Assembly (NCBI GenBank): GCA_001804705.1 | Contig: MHAY01000013.1 | Coordinates: 48,244-112,243 of the forward strand | Origin: Ignavibacteria bacterium RIFOXYC2_FULL_35_21 | GTDB taxonomy: Bacteria; Bacteroidota; Ignavibacteria; Kapaibacteriales; UBA2268 | Direction of reading: 5' to 3' | Length of the DNA: 64,000 nt | Shown: positions 19,067 through 26,926 of the stretch, piece after piece | How the letters are laid out: each line of letters begins with the position of its first letter | Numbering within the stretch: position 1 is the stretch's first letter | Program-made: the position numbers and the translations under genes | Notes under the pieces: generated by a model | Told to the model about the DNA's origin: nothing | Database searches by the model: none | Seen by the model: only the letters and a program-made list of their open reading frames with translations

Positions 19067-19106
19067 AAATATATTTTTAAATTAAAATTTTATAGTTGGT
19101 GAAAAT

Positions 19107-19745
19107 TTGAAGTACATAATAACATTATCTCTGTTAATTATTACAGTCATTATTCTCAATTCATGCAATGATTCGCTTGGAATTGAGAGGAATGTTATTA
19201 TTACTACAATTGATACCAACGGCAATGATACAACCGGAAAAGACACAATACAAAAAATTCCTGCGTCTATTGATTCATTTGAATTTCATGAAGAATTTTT
19301 AATGGATGGTATTTCTTATGAGTTTCCAATTAATGAACAGGTAACTTTTCAGGAAGCTTTTGTGGATACCTCAAGAGATCCGATTTATGTTTGGGTGAGG
19401 CTTAATATTATAAATAAATATGGGGACGATAGATACCAGGCTATTGGTAGGAAAGAATACACACAATCAATAAGGTTTACTGCAGACTCTCTCCAGGGAG
19501 TTGGGCCCTTTAAACTTATCGGTTCACCCAACAGCGGCTATTGGTCAGAACTTGGAGTAAGAAATATTGATAAGAAGGATAGTACATTTCTTTCGGGTTC
19601 ACAATCAAATTTTGATATACAGTTTCGTTCGGATTTTAAAAATCATCAAATAACAGCAATAACTTATGCAAAAATACCTAATCCTGCAGAACCTGATAAT
19701 CCAACTTATGTGACAGGTAATTTTATAATAAAATATCCAAAATAA
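19107..19745 (+). CDS. Putative lipoprotein of the sigma operon
   Basis: A 212-residue protein with a lipoprotein signal peptide ending in LNSC (Cys at about 20), so it is probably anchored in the membrane facing the periplasm or outer leaflet. The remainder is polar and beta-rich with an acidic Asn/Thr-rich linker (DTNGNDTTGKDTI) after the lipidated cysteine. The start codon is TTG. I do not recognise a family. It lies 40 bp after the anti-sigma/barrel gene and likely ends the three-gene operon; a hairpin follows its stop. Confidence 0.75.
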   Translation: MKYIITLSLLIITVIILNSCNDSLGIERNVIITTIDTNGNDTTGKDTIQKIPASIDSFEFHEEFLMDGISYEFPINEQVTFQEAFVDTSRDPIYVWVRLNIINKYGDDRYQAIGRKEYTQSIRFTADSLQGVGPFKLIGSPNSGYWSELGVRNIDKKDSTFLSGSQSNFDIQFRSDFKNHQITAITYAKIPNPAEPDNPTYVTGNFIIKYPK

Positions 19746-19750
19746 AAAAA

Positions 19751-19777
19751 TAAAGCCACACCTTTTGTGGTATGGCT
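19751..19777 (-). terminator. Rho-independent terminator of mdh (bidirectional)
   Basis: The stem AGCCACACC / GGTATGGCT (one mismatch) with a six-base loop is flanked on its left by an A-rich run, which reads as TTTATTTTTTT on the minus strand. It sits between the convergent ends of the lipoprotein gene and mdh, and is strongest as the mdh terminator. Confidence 0.8.
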
Positions 19778-19805
19778 CCATTATTAAATACAAAATAAAA
19801 TTTTA

Positions 19806-20741
19806 CTACTTCTTAATAAGCTCCATAGCTTCTTTAATCGTTGCAGTAACATGGTCGCAGGATGTCTGTAACAATGCCTTTTCAGCATCGTTCAATTTCA
19901 ATTCTATTACTTTTTCCATACATCCCTTACCAAGAACAGCAGGAACACCAACAACAACATCATTATAGCCATATTCACCCGTCAGCAGGACTGAACATGG
20001 AAGAACTCTCTTCTGGTCTTTCACGATAGATTCAACCATCTGGATAACGGCTGCAGCAGGAGCATAATAAGCACTTCCTGTTTTCAGGTATTTTACGATT
20101 TCACCGCCTCCGCCTGCAGTTCTCTTAACGATTTCATCGAGCCTGTCGGCAGGGATAAGGTCAGTTACAGGAATACCTGCAACTGTTGTATATCTCGTAA
20201 GAGGAACCATTGTGTCGCCATGACCGCCGAGTATCATCCCTTGGATATCCTGCATAGAAACACCGAGCTCCATCGAGATAAATGAACGGTAACGTGCCGT
20301 ATCAAGAATACCAGCCATACCTATAACTTTATTTTTGGGAAGTCCTGTAACTTTCAGGGATACATAAGTCATAACATCTAACGGATTCGATACGATTAAA
20401 TAATATGCATTCGGTGAATATTTGAATGCACTCTCAATGCATGAACTTACTATTTCTGCATTCTTGACGAGAAGGTCATCACGGCTCATTCCGGGCTTAC
20501 GAGCTAAACCTGCTGTCTGAATAACTATGTCTGAATTTTTGGTCAGTTCATAATTGTTCGTACCATAAATTTTTGAATCCGAACCCATCACAGGCATTGA
20601 TTCATACATATCGAGAGCCTTACCCTCGGGAATACCTTCGAGAATATCTACAAGGTATACTTCACTTGCAAGCTCTGCATTTGCAATAAGCTGAGCAGTA
20701 GTAGCGCCGACATTTCCGGCACCAATAACAGTAATTTTCAT
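19806..20741 (-). CDS. mdh: Malate dehydrogenase (LDH-like type)
   Basis: NAD-dependent oxidation of malate to oxaloacetate in the TCA cycle, cytoplasmic. At 311 residues it belongs to the lactate-dehydrogenase-like MDH group. The Rossmann motif is VIGAGNVGATTA (5-16); the malate-discriminating Arg81 lies in GLARKPGMSRDDL; the catalytic histidine is His174 in LGGHGDT. It follows gltA on the same strand with a 102-bp gap that contains a hairpin, so the two TCA genes may be partly co-transcribed. Confidence 0.96.
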   Translation of the reverse strand: MKITVIGAGNVGATTAQLIANAELASEVYLVDILEGIPEGKALDMYESMPVMGSDSKIYGTNNYELTKNSDIVIQTAGLARKPGMSRDDLLVKNAEIVSSCIESAFKYSPNAYYLIVSNPLDVMTYVSLKVTGLPKNKVIGMAGILDTARYRSFISMELGVSMQDIQGMILGGHGDTMVPLTRYTTVAGIPVTDLIPADRLDEIVKRTAGGGGEIVKYLKTGSAYYAPAAAVIQMVESIVKDQKRVLPCSVLLTGEYGYNDVVVGVPAVLGKGCMEKVIELKLNDAEKALLQTSCDHVTATIKEAMELIKK

Positions 20742-20792
20742 TTTATTACTCCATTATTTATAAAATAAAATTTGTCAAGAGGATAAAACCAA

Positions 20793-20826
20793 GTTTGTAT
20801 TACATCCTAAAAGGAGTAATACAAAC
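20793..20826 (-). terminator. Hairpin between gltA and mdh
   Basis: An 11-bp perfect stem (GTTTGTATTAC / GTAATACAAAC) continues into a short inner stem (TCC/GGA) with one unpaired base. It begins 18 bp after the gltA stop on the minus strand. The U-tract after it is poor (CTTGGTTTT), so it may act as a partial terminator or an mRNA-stabilising or processing element rather than a full stop. Confidence 0.6.
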
Positions 20827-20843
20827 CGGGAAAAAAATTTCAA

Positions 20844-22121
20844 TTAAGCACCAACCAGCTTTTTGAAAGCAGCAGTCGGAAGTGATTTGGGCCTTGTAAT
20901 AGGATAACCCATTGCACGTGCAACGACTCCCTGGGAACAAATGCCTAATGCCCTCGAAATGCTGAACAGTACTGTATAGTAGCTGAATTCGGTTAATCCA
21001 TAGTGATATAGTAAACCACCCGAACCTGCATCAACATTGGGCCATGGGTCCTTAATCTTCTGAACCTGAGAGAGAACTTTCGGAACAACGTTAAATACTC
21101 TTTCAACTGTCTGGAATACAGGGTCATTCGGCATATACTTCTTACCAAAAGCAAGGAAAGCATCATAGCGCGGGTCAGTGATTCTCAGTACTGCATGTCC
21201 GTAACCAGGCACAACTTTTCCGGATTCGAGTGTTTCTTGAGCAAACTTTTCGAGTTGTTCTTCAGTAGGTGACCCACCAAATTTTTTCATGGTATCGAGG
21301 ACCCATCCTAAACATTCCTGATTTGCTAATCCGTGTAGTGGGCCTGCTAAGCCATTCAGGCCGGCTGATAATGAATAATACAAATCCGAAAGTGCCGAGC
21401 TTACGGTTGCTGCAGTATAGGCACTGACATTTCCACCTTCATGGTCACAATGGAGTGTAAGATACAATCTCATCATCAATGAAAATTCTCCGTTTGGGTC
21501 AGGTAAGCCGAGCATATGCACATAGTTTTTTGCCCAATCCGCTGTCTTGTCCGATTCAATTCTCGGTCCCTTATTAAATCTTTTGCGATAAACATAAGCA
21601 CCGATTGCAGGCAGTTTTGCAATAATGTCGAGTGCATCCTCATAAGTCGGGTCCCAGTAATCGTCTTTCTTCATACCTTCGCTGTAACGCTTAGCATACT
21701 TCGATTCTTTCTGCATAACAAGAATTGCTGTGTTGAACATTGCCATAGGATGAGAATCTGCCGGCATAGAATCGAGAACGTTCCAAACATACTGGGGAAC
21801 ATCTTCGCGTGCTCTTAAATCTTTTTGCAAATCTTTTAATTCAGCTTCATTCGGAAGCTCGCCGGTTAGCAATAACCAAAGAATTTCTTCGGGTAATTTT
21901 TCTGTGATATGCTTCAATTCGATTCCTCGAATAATCAAACCTTTATCAGGTGGCACTTCAGAAGTATCGCATACAAGTCCTTTTACTCCTCTCAAACCGC
22001 CATATGCTTGTGCAAGGGTTACTTTGGAAACTTCTTTATCCCCATGTTCTTTTACAAACGCACCAATTTCAGCTTTGAGCTGGGGGAATTGCTTTGCTAA
22101 TTTTTCTTTTAACATTGACAT
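20844..22121 (-). CDS. gltA: Citrate synthase, mitochondrial/eukaryotic type
   Basis: Condenses acetyl-CoA with oxaloacetate to citrate. The 425-residue sequence resembles mitochondrial citrate synthases rather than the hexameric E. coli type: it has MKKDDYWDPTYEDALDIIAKLP and TEFSYYTVLFSISRALG, close to the animal enzyme. Catalytic regions are visible: GPLHGLANQE, PGYGHAVLRITDPRY and DAGSGGLLYHYGL. A second Met at residue 3 is an alternative start. It pairs with mdh on the same strand. Confidence 0.95.
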   Translation of the reverse strand: MSMLKEKLAKQFPQLKAEIGAFVKEHGDKEVSKVTLAQAYGGLRGVKGLVCDTSEVPPDKGLIIRGIELKHITEKLPEEILWLLLTGELPNEAELKDLQKDLRAREDVPQYVWNVLDSMPADSHPMAMFNTAILVMQKESKYAKRYSEGMKKDDYWDPTYEDALDIIAKLPAIGAYVYRKRFNKGPRIESDKTADWAKNYVHMLGLPDPNGEFSLMMRLYLTLHCDHEGGNVSAYTAATVSSALSDLYYSLSAGLNGLAGPLHGLANQECLGWVLDTMKKFGGSPTEEQLEKFAQETLESGKVVPGYGHAVLRITDPRYDAFLAFGKKYMPNDPVFQTVERVFNVVPKVLSQVQKIKDPWPNVDAGSGGLLYHYGLTEFSYYTVLFSISRALGICSQGVVARAMGYPITRPKSLPTAAFKKLVGA

Positions 22122-22413
22122 ACTAAAACCTTTTTTTAATTATTACACAAATGTGTTATTTATATTGAACACCTAAATTAATTCTTTCTAAATTGATAAA
22201 AAACATAATTTAGTAACTTTAAGTAAAATAAAGAGTAAGATATTATTAAAAAATCATCTTTTTTTACAGATTTTAAAAGATATGAAAAAAATCAGCTAAA
22301 AGCAATAGTAATTAAAATAATTTACGATAAATATAAAGTTAATGTAATCAATGTGTGTGAAAAAATTTTTTATTGTGTAATAATTCACAATTACTATCGT
22401 CAAAACAAAAACT

Positions 22414-22497
22414 ATGAAAACAAATTCAAAAAATATATTCAATCGAACACATACAGGCATTGTGGCTCTCTGCTTGCCAACAGTCTCTATGCAGTAA
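22414..22497 (+). other. Short ORF (27 aa) upstream of MATE gene, possible leader peptide
   Basis: ATG at 22414 opens a 27-codon frame (MKTNSKNIFNRTHTGIVALC...) whose last codons and stop lie inside the 18-bp palindrome. There is no clear Shine-Dalgarno. It may be a non-coding coincidence; recorded because it abuts the palindrome and a second short ORF. Confidence 0.25.
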
Positions 22498-22506
22498 TTA
22501 CTGCAT
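22489..22506. promoter_or_regulatory. 18-bp perfect palindrome, candidate operator
   Basis: ATGCAGTAATTACTGCAT reads identically on both strands. It lies 155 bp before the MATE start in an otherwise AT-rich leader. Perfect symmetry without a loop favours a dimeric DNA-binding protein site over an RNA hairpin. No regulator gene adjoins it. Confidence 0.45.
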
Positions 22507-22543
22507 CTTTAATCAACAAATTTTTATAAGCATTTTGAGGTTA

Positions 22544-22630
22544 ATGATGAAAACATCTTTATCATTTTTTGCATTTACAAATGTAGTCGCAGTAACGGTT
22601 ATTCCTGTTGAAATTTACATTACAAATTAA
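22544..22630 (+). CDS. Possible 28-aa leader peptide before the MATE gene
   Basis: A frame starting ATGATGAAA (MMKTSLSFFAFTNVVAVTVI...) with GAGG six bases upstream, ending 30 bp before the MATE ATG. The peptide is hydrophobic. Its position and ribosome-binding site would suit a leader peptide or a tiny membrane protein co-expressed with the exporter. No similarity is known to me. Confidence 0.35.
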   Translation: MMKTSLSFFAFTNVVAVTVIPVEIYITN

Positions 22631-22660
22631 AATTACAGATAAAATCTAATAGGAAAGGGA

Positions 22661-24103
22661 ATGGAAAAAACTGAAAATAATTTAACTGCAATAAAAAAGT
22701 TATATTATAAAATGAATTTTAGCGAACTGAAAATAAATTTTAGCGAAGCAGTCAAAGGCACTGACAGAGACTACACAAGCGGGAGCCTGAGAAAAGCAAT
22801 CATTCTACTTTCGATACCCATGGTACTTGAAATGGTGTTCGAATCAATCTTCGCTGTGGTTGATATTTATTTCGTCTCGAAAATCGGAGCAAATGCTGTA
22901 GCATTTGTTGGAATCACCGAATCAATGCTTACTATAGTTTATTCTCTTGCATGGGGATTAAGCACTGCAACATCTGCTGTTGTATCGAGAAGAATTGGTG
23001 AAAAGAATACGATAGCGGCTTCTAATGCCGCATTCCAGGCGATATTGACAGGATTAGGTTTATCTCTTTTTATAGCTATACCCGGATTTATTTTTGCTTC
23101 CGATATGTTAAAGATTATGGGATTATCAGCAAAAATTGCATCTGAATATTCAGGATATACTGCTATCATGCTAGGTGCAAACAGTGTTATTATGCTCCTC
23201 TTTGTGATAAATGCCGTGTTCCGCAGTGCAGGTGATGCGGCGGTTTCAATGAAAGTTCTCTGGCTGGCAAATATTATTAATATCATTCTTGACCCATGTT
23301 TAATATTTGGTTTGGGACCTTTTCCCGAACTTGGAATCAAAGGAGCGGCGATTGCAACAACGACAGGTAGGTCAGTTGCAGTTGTGCTTCAAATCTACAT
23401 CCTGTTTTATGGGAATAAGAGAGTGAAATTCAAACTCTCGGATTTGAAACCTGATTTAAAAGTGATTAAAGACATAATCATATTATCTTTAGGAACAGTC
23501 GGACAAAACATTATAGCTACATCAAGCTGGATTGGTCTGGTGAGAATAGTTTCTGCTTTCGGCAGTGAAGTTGTCGCCGGTTATACAATAGCAATCAGGA
23601 TAATAATATTTTCACTTCTGCCATCATGGGGCATTAGTAATGCAGCTTCTACACTCGTAGGGCAAAACCTCGGTGCTAAGAAACCTGAACGTGCAGAAGA
23701 ATCAGTTTGGGTAACAGCAAAAGCTAATGCAATATTGATGGCAGTAATCGGATTTGTATTTGTATTAATTCCTGAGTCATTGGTCAGTCTATTAACATCA
23801 GACATCGGTGTTATTCAAAAAGGCGGTGAAGCTCTTAGAATCATAAGCTACGGCTTTATTGCTTACGGGCCGGGAATGGTTTTGGTTCATTCGATTAACG
23901 GTGCAGGCGATACAAATACACCGACAAAGATAAACATATTTTGTTATTGGCTTCTCGAAATCCCTCTTGCATATCTTCTTGCAATGAGTCTTAACTTAGG
24001 TGAGCAGGGAGTGTTTTATGCAATTGTTATTTCTGAAATAGCTATGACCGTAACAGCAGGACTTGTATTCAGAAAAGGAAAATGGAAGGAAAGAGTTGTT
24101 TGA
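22661..24103 (+). CDS. MATE family multidrug/cation antiporter
   Basis: An inner-membrane exporter of 480 residues with about twelve hydrophobic helices, which would expel drugs or metabolites in exchange for Na+ or H+. It has the family features: IILLSIPMVLEMVFESIFAVVDIYFVSKIG at the first helix, GLSTATSAVVSRRIGE, and the second-half VGQNLGAKKPERAEESVW. An extra ~35-residue polar N-terminus (MEKTENNLTAIKKL) precedes the first helix. The gene has AGGAAAGGG before its ATG. A hairpin follows the stop. The long leader upstream may regulate it. Confidence 0.93.
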   Translation: MEKTENNLTAIKKLYYKMNFSELKINFSEAVKGTDRDYTSGSLRKAIILLSIPMVLEMVFESIFAVVDIYFVSKIGANAVAFVGITESMLTIVYSLAWGLSTATSAVVSRRIGEKNTIAASNAAFQAILTGLGLSLFIAIPGFIFASDMLKIMGLSAKIASEYSGYTAIMLGANSVIMLLFVINAVFRSAGDAAVSMKVLWLANIINIILDPCLIFGLGPFPELGIKGAAIATTTGRSVAVVLQIYILFYGNKRVKFKLSDLKPDLKVIKDIIILSLGTVGQNIIATSSWIGLVRIVSAFGSEVVAGYTIAIRIIIFSLLPSWGISNAASTLVGQNLGAKKPERAEESVWVTAKANAILMAVIGFVFVLIPESLVSLLTSDIGVIQKGGEALRIISYGFIAYGPGMVLVHSINGAGDTNTPTKINIFCYWLLEIPLAYLLAMSLNLGEQGVFYAIVISEIAMTVTAGLVFRKGKWKERVV

Positions 24104-24112
24104 TAATATTGG

Positions 24113-24131
24113 GTCAGGAATTTTTCCTGAC
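24113..24131 (+). terminator. Hairpin after the MATE gene
   Basis: An 8-bp perfect stem GTCAGGAA / TTCCTGAC with a three-base loop lies 10 bp after the MATE stop. Downstream DNA is AT-rich without a pure T-run, so it is a moderate terminator candidate. Confidence 0.6.
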
Positions 24132-24216
24132 GCAATTATTTAATATATTTCTTATTATATCTAAAATTTTAAGAAATTTGTAAGCTAATTTTTTAACATT
24201 AATGAAAAAATAAATT

Positions 24217-25158
24217 ATGGCTCGTGTTTTAATTACAGGTGGTGCAGGGTTTCTCGGTTCGCATTTGTGCGACAGATTCCTTGCGGAAGGCGACAAGGTT
24301 ATTTGTATTGACAATTTTATTACAGGCTCACCCGATAATATTGCTCACATGTTTGGAAATAAAAATTTCAAATTCATTCAGCATGATGTTACTAATTATA
24401 TTTATGTTGATGGAAAGGTAGATTATATACTGCATTTCGCTTCGCCCGCTTCACCTATTGATTATCTTAAACTTCCGATTCAGACCTTAAAAGTAGGTTC
24501 ACTCGGAACTCACAAAACCCTTGGATTGGCATTGGCAAAGAAAGCGAGATACTTACTGGCAAGCACAAGCGAAACTTATGGGGATCCCGCTATTCACCCG
24601 CAACCTGAGACTTATTGGGGTAATGTAAATCCTGTAGGATTCAGAGGAGTGTATGACGAAGCAAAACGCTTTGCAGAAGCAATGACTATGGCATACCACC
24701 GATTTCATAAAGTTGATACCAGAATAGTACGCATATTCAACACCTATGGCCCGAGAATGAGACTTATGGACGGAAGGGCTATTCCTGCTTTCATCACACA
24801 GGCACTCGGGCACAAGCCTGTAACTGTTTTTGGTGACGGAAGCCAGACACGCTCTGTCTGCTATGTGGATGACTTGATTGAAGGAATTTACAGACTGCTC
24901 TTGTCGAATGAAGTTGAACCTGTAAACATTGGCAATCCCGGTGAGCTTTCGATGCTCGAGCTTGCAAAAGAAATAATCGAATTAACAAATTCAAAAAGCA
25001 AAATCATTTACAAAAAACTTCCTGAAGACGACCCAAAAGTTCGTCAGCCGGACATCAGCAAAGCTAAGAAAATATTAAAATGGAAACCGAAAGTCAATCG
25101 TAAGGAGGGACTGAAAGCCACAATCGAAGATTTTAAAATGAGATTACATATTAAATAA
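24217..25158 (+). CDS. UDP-glucuronate decarboxylase (UDP-xylose synthase type)
   Basis: A 313-residue SDR-family enzyme converting UDP-glucuronate to UDP-xylose for glycans. It shows [13 protein letters not shown], the subgroup signatures [35 protein letters not shown], and the catalytic YDEAK (YxxxK), plus [14 protein letters not shown]. These match bacterial and plant UXS proteins. It stands alone, 14 kb from the glycosyltransferase cluster, but likely shares UDP-glucuronate with the epimerase there. Confidence 0.92.
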   Translation: MARVLITGGAGFLGSHLCDRFLAEGDKVICIDNFITGSPDNIAHMFGNKNFKFIQHDVTNYIYVDGKVDYILHFASPASPIDYLKLPIQTLKVGSLGTHKTLGLALAKKARYLLASTSETYGDPAIHPQPETYWGNVNPVGFRGVYDEAKRFAEAMTMAYHRFHKVDTRIVRIFNTYGPRMRLMDGRAIPAFITQALGHKPVTVFGDGSQTRSVCYVDDLIEGIYRLLLSNEVEPVNIGNPGELSMLELAKEIIELTNSKSKIIYKKLPEDDPKVRQPDISKAKKILKWKPKVNRKEGLKATIEDFKMRLHIK

Positions 25159-25217
25159 ATTTGATATTTGAATTTTCAATTTTAAATGGATTTTATGTTA
25201 TATTTAACCTGTAATTA

Positions 25218-25248
25218 TTTGATTTAGTCATTGAATATACTATATTTG
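25218..25248 (+). promoter_or_regulatory. Bacteroidota-type promoter TTTG-N19-TATATTTG
   Basis: TTTG at 25218-25221, exactly 19 bases, then TATATTTG at 25241-25248. This matches the Bacteroidota primary-sigma consensus (-33 TTTG, -7 TAnnTTTG) perfectly. The ATG of the next gene is only four bases after the -7 box, so the mRNA should be leaderless or nearly so. Confidence 0.75.
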
Positions 25249-25252
25249 TATT

Positions 25253-25459
25253 ATGTTTGATGATAATTTTAAAATGGATAAAACTGCTTTTTCTATCTGC
25301 ACTTTCGAGGAAGCAGCAGAACAAGATAAAGCATATTGGTTGAGTAAGACTCCTCAAGTAAGGTTAGCTGCTCTTGAATACATGAGGCAAATGTTATATG
25401 GCTATGACCCGGATACCGCAAGAATTCAAAGAATTCTTACAGTTGTTGAACCTGCATAA
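25253..25459 (+). CDS. Small conserved protein paired with a nucleotidyltransferase
   Basis: A 68-residue protein of a type often found directly before a small nucleotidyltransferase: FEEAAEQDKAYWLSKTPQVRLAALEYMRQMLYGYDP, ending in QRILTVVEPA. It overlaps the NTase gene by 62 bp in another frame, indicating tight coupling. The first ATG nearly touches the -7 promoter box; an alternative start is the ATG at codon 8. A two-component toxin-antitoxin-like role is possible but unproven. Confidence 0.75.
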   Translation: MFDDNFKMDKTAFSICTFEEAAEQDKAYWLSKTPQVRLAALEYMRQMLYGYDPDTARIQRILTVVEPA

Positions 25460-25847
25460 AGTTGAATACATTCTTCTTGGAGGATACGCAGTGAGCTACC
25501 ATGGTTATCCAAGAACAACGAATGATATTGACATTTGGATTTCCTTTAAAAAAGAAAATATTGAGAAAATAAAAGTTGTATTGAATGCCTTCGGTTTTGG
25601 TTTACCTGAAAATTACCTTGATGAATTTTGGGAATTTGGAAAAATTATTAGGATGGGAATGCCTCCTTTACGAATTGAATTAATATCATCTGCTTCGGGT
25701 ATTGACTTTGATAAATCCTATCAAGATTGTATTAAGGATGAATTCGACGGCATACCAATCAACATCATATCAATTGAACATCTTAAATTAAATAAAAAAG
25801 CAAGTGGAAGAAAAAAAGACCTGAATGACCTTGAAAATTTACCATAA
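25398..25847 (+). CDS. Nucleotidyltransferase, pol-beta superfamily (DUF6036-like)
   Basis: A 149-residue protein with the nucleotidyltransferase signature ILLGGYAVSYHGYPRTTNDIDIWI and a later third-acid region (LRIELISSASGIDF). It ends in a basic ASGRKKDLNDLENLP, where the lysine/aspartate pattern is typical of this group. Two in-frame ATGs (25398 and 25404) are possible starts, both inside the preceding gene. The pair resembles the small-protein/NTase modules scattered in many bacteria; the target nucleic acid or protein is unknown. Confidence 0.82.
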   Translation: MAMTRIPQEFKEFLQLLNLHKVEYILLGGYAVSYHGYPRTTNDIDIWISFKKENIEKIKVVLNAFGFGLPENYLDEFWEFGKIIRMGMPPLRIELISSASGIDFDKSYQDCIKDEFDGIPINIISIEHLKLNKKASGRKKDLNDLENLP

Positions 25848-25880
25848 CAATTTTTCCTAATTCCGAAATGTTAATTAATC

Positions 25881-26072
25881 CCAGATTATTCAATAGAAAT
25901 TGAAATAGTATAATTTAATGTCATGCTGAGCGAAGTCGAAGCATCTTTCCCCCTTTTTCAAAGGGGGATTAAGGGGGTTTCAGAATCTTCGTCGTTACAC
26001 TTCTCAGAATGTCAGTCAGACACTTGCCTTTTGGATAATGATAAACTTCTAATGAATAATTTGGGTTAATTA
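25881..26072. repeat. 192-bp dispersed repeat, copy 1
   Basis: Nearly identical to 45702-45895 (a few mismatches and short indels). Inside are a REP-like end (ATGCTGAGCGAAGTCGAAG at 25919-25945), a hairpin CCCCCTTT-ttc-AAAGGGGG (25949-25967), and an inverted, diverged REP-like end (GAATCTTCGTCG...CTCAGAATG to 26014). The inverted ends make the inner ~96 bp look like a non-coding miniature element. It fills the gap between the NTase gene and the convergent DUF3108 gene. Confidence 0.85.
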
Positions 26073-26891
26073 TTAATTGGGAGGGACCCAACCAGATCGC
26101 TTCCATTTAATTAAATGTATGTCAGCGTTTCCTATATATAGTTTCATCTTTGCCTGAATTGGTATGCGGGCATTGTCGTCACTGAACCAGCCTTCGAAAT
26201 GTCCTGTTACACCATATACTCCTTTCCAGTCTGCTTTACCATTGAAATAAACTGTCCTTACCGGATAGCTGATAGCATCAATCTCGATATTCTCAACCTT
26301 GCCTGAAAAATTGATGTATGTGTTGCATGTATCATGCTCCATGAATGTTGGAATTTTTACACTTCTGTTAACTTTCACGTATTGCCTTGCTGTAAAAAAT
26401 AAAGATAAGCCGTCGCTCATTTTTTTGCTGCTCAAAATTGTACTACTGTCGAACATTTTACTATTGTTCCACATTTCATATTTAATATTTCCATCGGATT
26501 GATTGAAGAATATCTTCTGGAAATCCCAGGTGCCGTCTGATTTCTTTGTACTTCCCTCAAACTTGCGAGAAAATGAAACCGAAGGGTCAATCCAGCTCTG
26601 ATAAATAGAATGAAGGTCAACAAAGGGTATGCCGCGGTAAGAGTCCATGTAACACTTTGCTTTCCAAATTTCGTATCCGTTAAGATTTTGTTTGCCTTCA
26701 GTAATCACTTTGATTGAGCCAAGTCTTATTCCCATAAATGAAACTTCATAATACAATTCCTCACCCGGAACCATCACCTGTGAGTAAGTGAATAGTGAAA
26801 AGTGAATAGTGAATAATACAATAGAGAAAGTAAATCTGAGATTCCAATATCCGAATAAATTTTTCAATATAATTCCTAAATGACAAAACAC
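26073..26891 (-). CDS. DUF3108 domain exported protein
   Basis: A 272-residue secreted protein. After a hydrophobic N-terminus (FTFSIVLFTIHFSLFTYSQ) comes the DUF3108 start GEELYYEVSFMGIRLGSIKV and a body of beta strands, as in LolA/LppX-like lipid-binding folds; periplasmic location is likely. Part of the signal peptide is encoded by an AGTGAAT-type heptanucleotide array (about 26777-26811), an odd case of repeat DNA in a coding region. It is the third gene behind an ECF sigma and a membrane regulator (35-bp gap), probably one operon. Confidence 0.82.
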   Translation of the reverse strand: MFCHLGIILKNLFGYWNLRFTFSIVLFTIHFSLFTYSQVMVPGEELYYEVSFMGIRLGSIKVITEGKQNLNGYEIWKAKCYMDSYRGIPFVDLHSIYQSWIDPSVSFSRKFEGSTKKSDGTWDFQKIFFNQSDGNIKYEMWNNSKMFDSSTILSSKKMSDGLSLFFTARQYVKVNRSVKIPTFMEHDTCNTYINFSGKVENIEIDAISYPVRTVYFNGKADWKGVYGVTGHFEGWFSDDNARIPIQAKMKLYIGNADIHLIKWKRSGWVPPN

Positions 26892-26926
26892 AGGAAGCTA
26901 AAACGAATTGATGGTGAAAATATGAT

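Larger units (their letters stand above)
22122..22660. other. 539-bp intergenic region upstream of the MATE gene
   Basis: This gap separates divergent gltA and the MATE gene. The first 250 bp are very AT-rich and should hold the gltA promoter. From 22414 on the composition is more gene-like and contains two short reading frames and an 18-bp palindrome, described separately. I see no known riboswitch fold by eye. Confidence 0.6.
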
